Below, piece by piece: positions 46,788-57,156 of a stretch of DNA of 64,000 nt (the first letter of the stretch is position 1; each line of letters starts with the position of its first letter). Origin of the DNA: Bradyrhizobium sp. CB1015 (GTDB taxonomy: Bacteria > Pseudomonadota > Alphaproteobacteria > Rhizobiales > Xanthobacteraceae); NCBI RefSeq assembly GCF_025200925.1, contig NZ_CP104174.1, forward strand, positions 8,322,001-8,386,000, read 5' to 3'. The notes beneath the pieces are model-generated. The model was given only the letters and a program-made list of their open reading frames with translations. It made no database searches and was not told the DNA's origin. The translations under genes were made by a program, and so were the position numbers.

Positions 46788-47627
46788 TTACGCCCCCTGG
46801 TCGAACGCCTTGCGCAAGGCCACATAGCCCTGCTGCTGCTGGCTCCAATTGCGGCCGCCGGTCATGGCGCCGTCGACGACCAGGTCGTGGCCGTTGACGA
46901 AGCTGGATTCGTCGCTGGCCAGGAACACTGCAGCATGGGCAATGTCGTCGGGGAGGCCGGCACGCGGAATCGGCTGCGCGGTCTTGTAGACCTCGCGCAT
47001 CACCGCCGGCGTCCTCTCGGCGGCATCGGTCGAGAGCCCCAGCGCCTTGCCGAAGATGCCGGTCGCAATCGCGCCGGGCGAGATCGAATTGACGCGGACG
47101 TTGGATTCGCCGAGCTCCATCGCCACGCATTTGGTGAGGTGGATCACCGCCGCCTTGGCCGCGCTATAGACCATCGACGACGAGAAACCGGCGAGGCGGC
47201 CGGCAATGCTGCCATTGTTGATGATGCTGCCCCCGCTCTGCTTCTTCATGTAGGGCGCGGCGTGCTTCATGCCGAGCATGACGCTGCGCACCAGCGTCGC
47301 CATCGCCGCATCGAACCGCTCGACCTCGAGGCCCTCGATGCCGCCGGTCTGTGCCGGCCCGCCCGCATTGTTGAACAGGCAATCGATCCTGCCGAACTTG
47401 TCGACGGCGAGCGCGATCAGCGCCTGCATCTGCGCTTCGACGGTGACGTCGGTCTGACGGAAGATGCAATTCGCCCCGAGCTGCTTCGCGAGCGCCTCGC
47501 CTTCCGGTACGCGCCGGCCCGCGATCACAATTTTGGCACCTTCGGCAACGAAGACTTCCGCAGTGCGCAATCCGATGCCGCTCGTCGCCCCCGTGATCAC
47601 CGCAACCTTGCCGTCCAGCCTGCCCAT
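46788..47627 (-). CDS. SDR-family NAD(P)-dependent oxidoreductase
   Basis: A classical short-chain dehydrogenase/reductase of 279 residues. The cofactor loop is ITGATSGIGLRTA (TGxxxGIG, 12-19), the NNAG motif is CLFNNAGG, and the catalytic set is S140 (NNGSIAG), Y154 and K158 (VYSAAKAA). The segment VIAGRRVPEG after beta-2, with two arginines, favours NADP or a relaxed preference. The end is FVNGHDLVVDGAMTGG. The substrate is unknown. It stands between repeat family E and the divergent histidine kinase, with no pathway partner visible. Confidence 0.93.
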   Translation of the reverse strand: MGRLDGKVAVITGATSGIGLRTAEVFVAEGAKIVIAGRRVPEGEALAKQLGANCIFRQTDVTVEAQMQALIALAVDKFGRIDCLFNNAGGPAQTGGIEGLEVERFDAAMATLVRSVMLGMKHAAPYMKKQSGGSIINNGSIAGRLAGFSSSMVYSAAKAAVIHLTKCVAMELGESNVRVNSISPGAIATGIFGKALGLSTDAAERTPAVMREVYKTAQPIPRAGLPDDIAHAAVFLASDESSFVNGHDLVVDGAMTGGRNWSQQQQGYVALRKAFDQGA

Positions 47628-47806
47628 GGAATGTTCCTGTTTTCGAGTGATTTGATGCCAAATGGCGAATGCCGGCCGCCGCCGTCGCCGCAGCGGTCAC
47701 TATTCCCGCCCGCTTCCGACAAGGCAAGCTATGCTTGCACGGGCGGCATGCGTAACATCCTCACCGGCCGCTCGATCGTCGAACGCCTATCGCAACCGGG
47801 CAGCGC

Positions 47807-48778
47807 ATGAGGAAGCTGATCGACGAGTTCCGCAAGGGCTGGCAGGGTGCGGCGCCGCCTTCGCTCGGTCTGAGCATCGGCTTTGCGGTGGTCTGCCTGT
47901 TGGGTGCAACCCTGGTCCGCTGGGGCCTCGCTCAGGTTCGTCCCGACATCTATTTCACGCCCTACTTCCCGGCGGTGTTCTTTGCTGCGGCCCTGGGCGG
48001 CTTCCGGATCGGCATCGTGACGGCGCTCGTCGGCGGCGTGCTCGGCGTCGTTCTCAATTTCGGCGATGCTTTTGCCGATCGCGCGCGGTTTGCCCTGCTG
48101 GCGCTTTACTGGGCCGTGTGCGCGATGACCATCTGGGGTGTCGAGCATTATCGCACCTTGCTGACCGAGCAACGCCGGATTTCCAAACGCCTGATCGAGG
48201 AAGAAGATTATCGCAAGCTGCTGGTCGAGGAGCTCCAGCATCGGCTGAAGAACAAGCTGTCGACGGTGCATGCCGTGCTGCACCAGGTACTGCACGACCA
48301 GCCGCAGGTCTGGGCCCGGGTCGATCCGCGGCTGCGCTCGCTGGCCGCAACCGACGATTTGATCTCGCGGATCGACAGGGCCGGCTGCGACATTCGTGAC
48401 CTCCTGATCTCGGAGCTCGGGCCTTACGGCCATGTCCGCTTCACGCTTAACGGCGAGCGGCTGTTCCTGCCGCCGAAGCTCGCGGTCACACTGTCATTGA
48501 TGTTTCACGAGCTTGCCACCAATGCGGGCAAGTACGGCGCATTCTCCGCGCCGCGCGGCCTGTTGCAGGTGTCATGGACCATCATCGACGACCGCCTGAC
48601 CATCACATGGGACGAAACCGAAGGACCGAGCGTGGACAAGGTGTCTGAGCCCGGCTTCGGCACCAAGCTCTTGAAATCGGCGCTGACGGCGTTCGACGGC
48701 AAGACCGAGATCTCGTACCTGAAAACCGGTCTGCATTGCATCATGCAGTGTCGCATTCCACGAAGCGACGAGCGTTAA
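47807..48778 (+). CDS. HWE/HisKA_2-type membrane sensor histidine kinase
   Basis: A 323-residue kinase. The N-terminal part has about four helices with the DUF4118-like segment YFTPYFPAVFFAAALGGFRIGI. A short linker leads to the phosphoacceptor H145 in EELQHRLKNKLSTVHAVLHQ, the hallmark of the HWE/HisKA_2 subgroup that is abundant in Rhizobiales. The ATPase part has LMFHELATNAGKYGAFS and a C-terminal GFGTKLLKSAL. The W-x-E is present as TWDETEGP. No response regulator is adjacent, so it is an orphan and its signal is unknown. HWE kinases often feed general stress or light signalling in this group. Confidence 0.9.
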   Translation: MRKLIDEFRKGWQGAAPPSLGLSIGFAVVCLLGATLVRWGLAQVRPDIYFTPYFPAVFFAAALGGFRIGIVTALVGGVLGVVLNFGDAFADRARFALLALYWAVCAMTIWGVEHYRTLLTEQRRISKRLIEEEDYRKLLVEELQHRLKNKLSTVHAVLHQVLHDQPQVWARVDPRLRSLAATDDLISRIDRAGCDIRDLLISELGPYGHVRFTLNGERLFLPPKLAVTLSLMFHELATNAGKYGAFSAPRGLLQVSWTIIDDRLTITWDETEGPSVDKVSEPGFGTKLLKSALTAFDGKTEISYLKTGLHCIMQCRIPRSDER

Positions 48779-49189
48779 GGCTCAACTAGCGCAACGTGGA
48801 AGGTGCGCTCCCTCCCCCGCATTTGAAAGCTTTTCTCTGCGGCCATCCTTCAAGACGCCCGCCTAAGGCGGGCTCCTCAGGATGAGGACGGAGTGCGCGG
48901 CGGCAGTTTCAACGAGCACTGATGTCGATGAGCCTCATCCTGAGGAGGCGCGTTAGCGCCGTCTCGAAGGACGAGGCGTGTGCGCAGGCTGACGTCGCGG
49001 TCATCACCGTCCGCGCGTGCTTTCGCATGCGTCGTTGACGCTCTGTTAATGACAATTTTCTGCGCGCGTCGGATCGTCGCAAGTTTTCTCCAAAACACCC
49101 CCGTATTTCTCCCGACCCCTTAACCAAACTTAAGAGGGAACCGCGCAAGATCGCGCCCATTGCAAAGGCGCGCTGAAACAACAAGATTC
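48779..49189. repeat. Intergenic region with family B repeat, copy 3 (about 48843-48975)
   Basis: CATCCTTCAAGACGCC (from 48843) is matched by the inverted GGCGCGTTAGCGCC and TCTCGAAGGACGAGG (to 48975), with inner GCCCGCCTAAGGCGGGC and CTCAGGATGAGG/CTCATCCTGAG arms. The remaining 200 bases to the GGDEF-EAL start are more AT-rich (CTTAACCAAACTTAAGAGGG) and probably hold its promoter. Confidence 0.6.
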
Positions 49190-50935
49190 ATGGCTTCTAT
49201 GAACGACAATCGATATTCCGGCGCGACTGAAGCCGAGCTCGGTTTTCTCAAGGAAATCGTTAGAATGCTGCCGGCCGGCCTCACCGTGCAGGACGCGCAC
49301 GGCGAGCTTCTGCTGGTCAACGATGCCGCCGCCGCGCAGCTCGGCATGGATGGCAGCCGTCCTTCACCCGATCTGACGCCGCGCCGCGAAGCCTGCCGGC
49401 AGGCACTGAGCGCCGGCCAGCCGGTCGTGACCGAGGAAGCGCTTCACGTCGGCGCCGCGCGAAAGGTGCTGCTCACGACCCATCGCCCCGTTCGTCTCGA
49501 CGGACGCGAGCTCCTGATCTCGGCGTCCTCCGACATCACCGAGCAGAAGAATTTCGAGGACCAGCTGTTCCGCTCGGCCTATTTCGACGAGCTGACCGGG
49601 CTGCCCTCGCGGCGCGTGATCGAGCATCGCGCCAACGCCCTGCTCGCGCGTGACTATGGCGGCGAACGCTTTGCGCTGGCCTTTCTCGACGTCGACAATT
49701 TCAAGCACATCAACGACTATTACGGTCACGCCGTGGGCGACGCGCTGCTGGTCGAGCTGTCGAAACGGCTCGGACGCGACTTACGCGATTCCGACATGCT
49801 CTCGCGCATCTCCGGCGACGAATTCCTGCTGCTGCTGTCACCGATCCAGAGCCAGGAGGAAGTCGCCGAATTCATGCAATCGACGCTGGAGCGGCTGACC
49901 GCGCCGTTCTTCATCGACCATTCGGAAGTGTTCGCCTCGACCTCGGTCGGCATCAGCCTCTATCCCGACCACGGAGGCAGCTTCGAGACGCTGCGGCAGA
50001 ACGCGGACATCGCGATGTACCGCATCAAGAACAACGGCAAGGGACTGGCCGCCTTCTTCGATGCCAGCATGGAGCGCGAGGCGCAGGCGCGGATGAAGGT
50101 CGAGCAGTCGCTGCGGCTCGCGATCCTGGAAAAGCGATTCTGCTGCGCCTTCCAGCCCAAGGTCGACATCCGCACGCAGGCTGTGAAGGGCATCGAGGCC
50201 TTGGTGCGCCTGCGTGACGACGAAGGCGTGATCCAGGCGCCCGGCTCATTCATCAATCTTGCCGGCGAGCTCGGCCTGATCGACGAGCTGACCCATCTCG
50301 TGCTCGCGGAGATCGTCAAGTCGATCGACCTGATCAACGACACGTTCGGCCCGGAAGCGACCATCAGCATCAACGTCGCCGCCAAGCAGGCCTGCAATCC
50401 CGAGTTCATGCGCAGCTTTGCGCAGGCGCTGGAAGAGACCGGCTTTCCGCAGCGGTTCATGATCGAGGTGACGGAAGATGCCTTCGTCGCAAAGAATCAT
50501 TTCCAGGGCGAGATTCTGCCCATGTTCCGCAAGCTCGGCGTCGGCATCTCCATCGACGATTTCGGCACCGGCTATTCCTCGCTCTCGGCGCTGGCCGACA
50601 TCACCGCCGACGAGATCAAGATCGACCGCTCCTTCATCACCGACATCCATAAGCGCCCGCGCAGCCAGGGCATCCTGCGCGCGATCGAATCCCTGAGCGA
50701 GGCGCTCGGCATGACGGTGATCGCCGAAGGCCTCGAATCCTACGAGGAGCTGGCCTATCTGCAGGCCGCCACCAAGATCCGCTACGCGCAGGGCTATTAC
50801 TTCTCCCGGCCGATCTTCCTGGAGGAGCTGAAGCTCGCAACGCCCTCCTCGAGCGAGGCGCGGGTCAGCGTGGCAAGCCGCCCGGCGCAGCAGAACCGCC
50901 AGGGCTATTCACGGGCAAGCGGCTATCGGCGCTAG
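49190..50935 (+). CDS. PAS-GGDEF-EAL cyclic di-GMP signalling protein
   Basis: A 581-residue cytoplasmic protein. A PAS-like sensor covers about residues 20-115 (LPAGLTVQDAHGELLLVNDAAAAQL). The GGDEF domain (from FDELTGLPSRRV) has the signature altered to RISGDEF (208-212), a serine for the first glycine. The EAL domain has E336-A-L, IEVTEDAF, IDDFGTGYSSL, KIDRSFI and VIAEGLES, i.e. all key catalytic residues of a c-di-GMP phosphodiesterase. Net activity is therefore more likely degradation, with the GGDEF half possibly weak. The start may be ATG 49190 or 49199. Confidence 0.92.
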   Translation: MASMNDNRYSGATEAELGFLKEIVRMLPAGLTVQDAHGELLLVNDAAAAQLGMDGSRPSPDLTPRREACRQALSAGQPVVTEEALHVGAARKVLLTTHRPVRLDGRELLISASSDITEQKNFEDQLFRSAYFDELTGLPSRRVIEHRANALLARDYGGERFALAFLDVDNFKHINDYYGHAVGDALLVELSKRLGRDLRDSDMLSRISGDEFLLLLSPIQSQEEVAEFMQSTLERLTAPFFIDHSEVFASTSVGISLYPDHGGSFETLRQNADIAMYRIKNNGKGLAAFFDASMEREAQARMKVEQSLRLAILEKRFCCAFQPKVDIRTQAVKGIEALVRLRDDEGVIQAPGSFINLAGELGLIDELTHLVLAEIVKSIDLINDTFGPEATISINVAAKQACNPEFMRSFAQALEETGFPQRFMIEVTEDAFVAKNHFQGEILPMFRKLGVGISIDDFGTGYSSLSALADITADEIKIDRSFITDIHKRPRSQGILRAIESLSEALGMTVIAEGLESYEELAYLQAATKIRYAQGYYFSRPIFLEELKLATPSSSEARVSVASRPAQQNRQGYSRASGYRR

Positions 50936-50971
50936 GGGTGCGTTCCTCGACCACCCAACGAACTCCTTATT

Positions 50972-51103
50972 CCGTCATCCTGAGGTGCGAATGGCGCGAC
51001 GCAACGCATCGCGCCGGGAGCCTCGAAGGATGTACGGCCGAGCTGGCAGCCGGGCCGTCGCCCTTCGAGGGCCGCTGAAGAAGCGGCCACCTCAGGGTGA
51101 CGG
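50972..51103. repeat. Family B palindromic repeat, copy 4 (inverted)
   Basis: CCGTCATCCTGAGG at 50972 and CCTCAGGGTGACGG ending at 51103. The interior (GGATGTACGGCC, GCCGCTGAAGAAGCGGC) is the reverse complement of copy 2, so this copy is in the other orientation. Confidence 0.7.
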
Positions 51104-51193
51104 TGGATAGATTGCGAGCGGTCCGCCCCCATTTCCCCCTTTGAAATCGCTGGACTTTTGCTAATACACGGGCGGACCTCCCCGAGGTATCTC

Positions 51194-52636
<1,443 letters not shown>

Positions 52637-52653
52637 GTTTCGAGACACGGGAC

Positions 52654-52678
52654 TGTCCGGAATCTCGGATTCCGGACA
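52654..52678. promoter_or_regulatory. Candidate enhancer (UAS): perfect 11-3-11 inverted repeat
   Basis: TGTCCGGAATC (52654-52664) and GATTCCGGACA (52668-52678) around TCG, 18 bases past the activator stop. Its centre is about 92 bases upstream of the GG of the -24/-12 promoter, a normal distance for sigma-54 activator binding. It could also act as a weak terminator, but no T-run follows. Confidence 0.6.
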
Positions 52679-52756
52679 CTGTACCCGGCCGCTCTCCCGG
52701 GGTGAATTGCAGGCAATTGCCGCAGATTTCAGCCGTTTTGCGCGACGTTGCGGGAT

Positions 52757-52773
52757 CTGGCGTGGACTTTGCT
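52757..52773 (+). promoter_or_regulatory. Candidate sigma-54 (-24/-12) promoter
   Basis: CTGGCGTGGACTTTGCT: GG at 52759-52760 and GC at 52771-52772 are exactly ten bases apart, and the flanks match the TGGC...TTTGC(A/T) consensus. Transcription would begin near 52784, about 100 bases before the CoA-transferase GTG. Confidence 0.65.
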
Positions 52774-52881
52774 CTCCGCTTTGCCGTCTTTCATTCGCGA
52801 GGAGCAACCTGTTCCGGGGCAGCGCTTCGCGATAAGATCAAGCATAACAAGGCCTACGGTCCAGGGAGCGGGAGGAACGCC

Positions 52882-54909
52882 GTGAGCCATCATCCGGCTC
52901 TGCCTTATCTGCGCAACTCCGAGAAGGGCAAGGTCGTCTCGGCGAACGAAGCCGTCATGCTGATCCGCGACGGCGACACGGTGGCGACCGGCGGCTTTGT
53001 CGGCATCGGCTTTGCCGAGGAGATCGCGATCACGCTCGAGGAGCTCTATCTGTCCCACGAGGGCGATGCGCCCTATACGCAAGGCAAGCCGCGCAACCTG
53101 ACGCTGGTCTATGCGGCCGGGCAGGGCGACGGCAAGCAGCGCGGCCTCAATCATTTCGCGCATGAAGGCCTGGTGCGGCGCGTGATCGGCGGGCATTGGG
53201 GTCTTGCGCCGAAATTGCAGCAGCTCGCGATCGCGAACCAGATCGAGGCCTACAACCTGCCGCAGGGCGTCATCACGCATCTGTTCCGCGACATCGCCGC
53301 GCACCGGCCCGGCCACATCACCCGCGTCGGCATGGGCACTTTCGTCGATCCCCGGCACGGCGGCGGCAAGCTGAATACGCGCACCACCGAGGACCTGGTG
53401 GAGCTGATCACGCTGCGTGGCGAGGAGTGCCTGCTCTACAAGACGTTCCCGATCGATGTCGGGATCATCCGCGCCACCACCGGCGATCCCGACGGCAATC
53501 TCACCATGGAGAAGGAGGCGCTGACGCTGGAAGCGCTCGCCATCGCCATGGCGGCGCATAATTCCGGCGGCATCGTCATCGCCCAGGTCGAGCGCGTCGC
53601 GGAGGCCGGCAGCCTCAATCCGCGCCAGGTCAAGATCCCCGGCATTCTCGTCGACTGCGTCGTCGTGGCGAGGCCCGAGAACCATTGGCAGACGTTCGGC
53701 ACGCAATACAATCCGGCGTTCTCGAGCGAGATCCGCGTCCGCGCCGCCTCGCTGCCGGTGATGCCGATCAGCGAGCGCAAGATCATCGCGCGGCGTGCCG
53801 CCCTGGAGCTGAAGGCCAACAGCGTCGTCAATCTCGGCATCGGCATGCCGGAGGGGATCGCCTCGATCGCCAACGAAGAGCGCATCATCGACCTCATCAC
53901 GCTGACGGCCGAGCCCGGCGTGATCGGCGGCATCCCCGCGAGCGGCATCGATTTCGGCGCGGCGATCAACACGCAGGCGGTGATCGACCAGCCCTATCAG
54001 TTCGACTTCTACGACGGCGGCGGTTTGGACGCTGCCTTCCTCGGCCTCGCCCAGGTCGATCGCGCCGGCAACCTCAATGTCAGCAAGTTCGGCCCGAAGC
54101 TTGCCGGCGCCGGCGGCTTCATCAACATCAGCCAGAATGCCAAGGAGGTTATTTTCGTCGGCACGTTCGGCGCGGGCAAGCAGCGCATCGCGGTCAAGGA
54201 CGGCAAGCTCGCCATCCTCGACGAGGCCAAGTCGCGCAAGTTCGTCGAGAGCGTCGAGCACGTCACCTTCAGCGGCCCGTTTGCCGCCGCGCGCAAGCAG
54301 CGCACGCTGTACGTCACCGAGCGCTGCGTGTTCGAGCTCCGGGCGGGCGGGCTCGAGCTCACCGAAGTCGCGCCCGGCATCGACATCGAGCACGACATCC
54401 TGCGCCTGATGGACTTCAAGCCGCTGATCCCACGCGATCCGGCGCTGATGGATGCGCGCATCTTCGGCGACGGGCTCATGGAGCTGCGCGAGCGGCTGCT
54501 CACGATCCCGCTCGACCAGCGCTTCACGCTGGACGAGCAGCAGAACCTGTTCTTCGTCAATCTCGAGCGCTATCCGCTGCGCAGCAAGGCCGAGATCGAT
54601 ACCATCGCTGCCATCGTCGAGGCCCGCCTGGCGCCGCTCGGACGCCGGGTCTACGCCATCGTCAATTATGACAATTTTTCCATCCTGCCGGAGCTGATGG
54701 ACGATTATTCGGCCATGGTGCGCAGCCTCGTCGACCGCTTCTATTCCGGCGTGTCGCGCTACACCACGTCGGGCTTCCTGCGCATCAAGCTCGGTGAAGC
54801 CCTGGAGAAGCGCGGCGTCGCGCCGCACATCTTCGAAAGCGCGGAGGAGGCACAGTCGGATCGGCGCCAAGCCGAGGGCGCCGGGGCTGCGCGGCTGGCT
54901 CAAAAATGA
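52882..54909 (+). CDS. Fused acyl-CoA:carboxylate CoA-transferase with C-terminal extension
   Basis: A 675-residue family I CoA-transferase with both subunits fused (PCT/YdiF type). The first half contains [31 protein letters not shown]; the second half has [12 protein letters not shown] and the catalytic glutamate E344 in [15 protein letters not shown]. It moves CoA between acids through a glutamyl-CoA intermediate. Relatives end near 520 residues; here about 155 more residues follow (from about 508, e.g. [51 protein letters not shown]). The GTG at 52882 has a GGGAGGAACG site. A dyad and a sigma-54 promoter lie upstream, and the Liv transporter follows. Confidence 0.9.
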   Translation: MSHHPALPYLRNSEKGKVVSANEAVMLIRDGDTVATGGFVGIGFAEEIAITLEELYLSHEGDAPYTQGKPRNLTLVYAAGQGDGKQRGLNHFAHEGLVRRVIGGHWGLAPKLQQLAIANQIEAYNLPQGVITHLFRDIAAHRPGHITRVGMGTFVDPRHGGGKLNTRTTEDLVELITLRGEECLLYKTFPIDVGIIRATTGDPDGNLTMEKEALTLEALAIAMAAHNSGGIVIAQVERVAEAGSLNPRQVKIPGILVDCVVVARPENHWQTFGTQYNPAFSSEIRVRAASLPVMPISERKIIARRAALELKANSVVNLGIGMPEGIASIANEERIIDLITLTAEPGVIGGIPASGIDFGAAINTQAVIDQPYQFDFYDGGGLDAAFLGLAQVDRAGNLNVSKFGPKLAGAGGFINISQNAKEVIFVGTFGAGKQRIAVKDGKLAILDEAKSRKFVESVEHVTFSGPFAAARKQRTLYVTERCVFELRAGGLELTEVAPGIDIEHDILRLMDFKPLIPRDPALMDARIFGDGLMELRERLLTIPLDQRFTLDEQQNLFFVNLERYPLRSKAEIDTIAAIVEARLAPLGRRVYAIVNYDNFSILPELMDDYSAMVRSLVDRFYSGVSRYTTSGFLRIKLGEALEKRGVAPHIFESAEEAQSDRRQAEGAGAARLAQK

Positions 54910-55015
54910 TGCATGTTCGAAAGGCCGAGATACTCAGGCGGAAGGTTCAATTGCAATGTTTGTAACGTTGTGCAAATCGCTGTTGCCGAGAAACTTTAAA
55001 CCAGGAGGGACCATC

Positions 55016-56200
55016 GTGCGTCGATCACTCATCATAACAACAACGATTCTTGCGCTCGGCGCGGGCACCTCCGCACGCGCCGACGATCTCAAGGTGGCGC
55101 TGATCTACGGCAAGACCGGTCCGCTCGAAGCCTACGCCAAGCAGACCGAGACCGGCCTGAAGATGGGCTTCGAGTACGCCACCAAGGGCAGGATGACGCT
55201 CGACGGCCGCAAGATCGTCATCATCACCAAGGACGACCAGGGCAAGCCGGACCTGGCCAAGGCCGCGCTCGCGGAAGCCTATCAGGACGACAAGGCCGAC
55301 ATCGCGATCGGCACGACGTCGTCGGCCGCGGCGCTGGCCATTCTTCCCGTCGCCGAGGAGAACAAGAAGATCCTGATCGTCGAGCCCGCGGTCGCGGACC
55401 AGATTACCGGCGAGAAGTGGAATCGCTACATCTTCCGCACGGCGCGCAACTCCTCGCAGGACGCGATCTCCAACGCGGTGGCGATCGGCAAGCAGGGCGT
55501 CACCGTGGCGACGCTGGCGCAGGACTACGCCTTCGGCCGCGACGGCGTCGCCGCGTTCAAGGAGGCGCTGGCCAAGACCGGCGCGACGCTCGCCGCGGAA
55601 GAATATGCCCCAACCTCGACCACCGACTTCACCGCTGTCGGCCAGCGCCTGTTCGACGCGCTGAAGGACAAGCCGGGCCGCAAGGTGATCTGGGTGATCT
55701 GGGCCGGCGCCGGCAATCCGCTGGCCAAGCTGCAGGACATGGATCCGAAGCGCTATGGCATCGAGCTCTCCACCGGCGGCAACATCCTGCCGGCGCTCGC
55801 GGCCTATAAGGGTCTGCCCGGCATGGAAGGCGCGACCTATTACTTCTACGAGATCCCGAAGAACCCGGTGAACGACTGGCTGGTCGCCGAGCACCAGAAG
55901 CGATTCAATGCGCCGCCGGACTTCTTCACCGCGGGCGGATTTGCGGCCGCGATGTCCGTCGTCGCCGCCGTCACCAAGGCCAAGTCGACCGACACCGAGA
56001 AGCTGATCAATGCGATGGAGGGCCTCGAGTTCGACACGCCGAAGGGCAAGATGGTGTTCCGGAAGGAAGACCATCAGGCGCTGCAGAGCATGTATCACTT
56101 CAAGGTCAAGGTCGATCCGAACGTCGCCTGGGCCGTGCTCGAGCCGGTGCGCGAGCTGAAGATCGAGGACATGGACGTTCCGATCAAGAACAAGCGGTAA
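55016..56200 (+). CDS. ABC transporter substrate-binding protein, LivK-like
   Basis: A 394-residue periplasmic binding protein. The signal peptide is MRRSLIITTTILALGAG followed by SARADDLKVALIYG, with cleavage after ARA. The mature part has the Peripla_BP_6 features VALIYGKTGPLEAYAKQ, IAIGTTSSAAALAILPVAEE and FRTARNSSQDAISNA. It starts at GTG 55016 with a strong CCAGGAGGGACC site; no ATG is in a better place. It is the solute receptor of the importer that follows. The upstream CoA-transferase suggests the ligand is a carboxylic acid or amino-acid-like compound rather than a branched-chain amino acid. Confidence 0.94.
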   Translation: MRRSLIITTTILALGAGTSARADDLKVALIYGKTGPLEAYAKQTETGLKMGFEYATKGRMTLDGRKIVIITKDDQGKPDLAKAALAEAYQDDKADIAIGTTSSAAALAILPVAEENKKILIVEPAVADQITGEKWNRYIFRTARNSSQDAISNAVAIGKQGVTVATLAQDYAFGRDGVAAFKEALAKTGATLAAEEYAPTSTTDFTAVGQRLFDALKDKPGRKVIWVIWAGAGNPLAKLQDMDPKRYGIELSTGGNILPALAAYKGLPGMEGATYYFYEIPKNPVNDWLVAEHQKRFNAPPDFFTAGGFAAAMSVVAAVTKAKSTDTEKLINAMEGLEFDTPKGKMVFRKEDHQALQSMYHFKVKVDPNVAWAVLEPVRELKIEDMDVPIKNKR

Positions 56201-56205
56201 TGGTG

Positions 56206-56330
56206 CTCACCTCTCCCGCTTGCGGGAGAGGTCGCGCCGAACGCGCGGGTGAGGGCTTTTTCCTCTTGGGGGCTCTCGCCTGCGGAGACAGCCCTCTCCC
56301 CGACCCTCCCCCCGCAAGCGGGGGAGGGAG
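56206..56330. repeat. Family C-like palindromic repeat, copy 2, inside the transporter operon
   Basis: CTCTCCCGCTTGCGGGAGAG is a near-perfect hairpin at 56211-56230, and CTCCCCCGCTTGCGGGGGG-type sequence (as CCCCCCGCAAGCGGGGGAGG) ends the element at about 56328. It separates the binding protein gene from the ATPase gene and may set unequal expression of the two. Confidence 0.65.
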
Positions 56331-56379
56331 CCCACTGTGATCGTGGATAGATCTTCATCCCATCCGATCGAAATTTCTC

Positions 56380-57156
56380 ATGCCGCTCACCCTCGAAACC
56401 CGCGACCTCACCATTCGCTTCGGCGGCCATGTCGCGGTCAACAATGTCTCCTGCACGTTTCGCCCGGGCGAGCTCACCGCCATCGTCGGGCCGAACGGCG
56501 CCGGCAAGACCACTTATTTCAATTTGATCTCGGGCCAGCTGCGAGCATCTGGCGGCAGCATTCTGTTCGACGGCACCGACATCACCCAGCATTCCGCACC
56601 GATGCGGACCCGTGCGGGGCTCGGACGCGCGTTCCAGCTCACCAATCTCTTCCCGAACCTGACGGTGGAAGAGAATGTCCGCCTCGCGGTGCAGGCCGCC
56701 AGCGGCACCCATTACGACATGCTGCGGCCCTGGATGGTGCGGCGCGACCTGATCGCGCGCGCCGACGCCATTCTCGACCAGGTCGCGCTCGGCAATCGTC
56801 GCGGCGTCGCCGCCACCGCGCTGTCGCATGGCGATCAGCGCAAGCTCGAGGTCGCCCTGATGATCGCGCTGGAGCCGAAAGTGTTCATGTTCGACGAGCC
56901 GACCGCGGGCATGAGCATCGACGAGGTGCCGATCGTCCTCAACCTGATCGCGCAGCTCAAGCAGGACAGGAGCAAGATCATCCTCTTGGTCGAGCACAAG
57001 ATGGACGTGGTGCGCTCGCTCGCCGACCGCATCATCGTGCTGCACAACGGACAGCTGGTGGCGGACGGCGTACCTGCCGAGGTGATCGCCTCGCCGATCG
57101 TGCAGGAGGCCTATCTCGGCGTTGCCCCCAAGACCACTGCAGGGAGCGCAGCATGA
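56380..57156 (+). CDS. Branched-chain-amino-acid-type ABC transporter ATPase (LivG-like)
   Basis: A 258-residue ATPase of the LivG group. Walker A is GPNGAGKTT (37-45), the signature is ALSHGDQRKLE (a variant LSHGD for LSGGQ that is common in LivG-like proteins), Walker B is VFMFDEPTAGMS, and the H-loop is LLVEHKMDVV. The C-terminal YLG(V) is the usual LivG ending. Its TGA overlaps the ATG of the next ATPase gene (ATGA, 57153-57156). The start at 56380 lacks a strong ribosome site after the repeat. Confidence 0.94.
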   Translation: MPLTLETRDLTIRFGGHVAVNNVSCTFRPGELTAIVGPNGAGKTTYFNLISGQLRASGGSILFDGTDITQHSAPMRTRAGLGRAFQLTNLFPNLTVEENVRLAVQAASGTHYDMLRPWMVRRDLIARADAILDQVALGNRRGVAATALSHGDQRKLEVALMIALEPKVFMFDEPTAGMSIDEVPIVLNLIAQLKQDRSKIILLVEHKMDVVRSLADRIIVLHNGQLVADGVPAEVIASPIVQEAYLGVAPKTTAGSAA

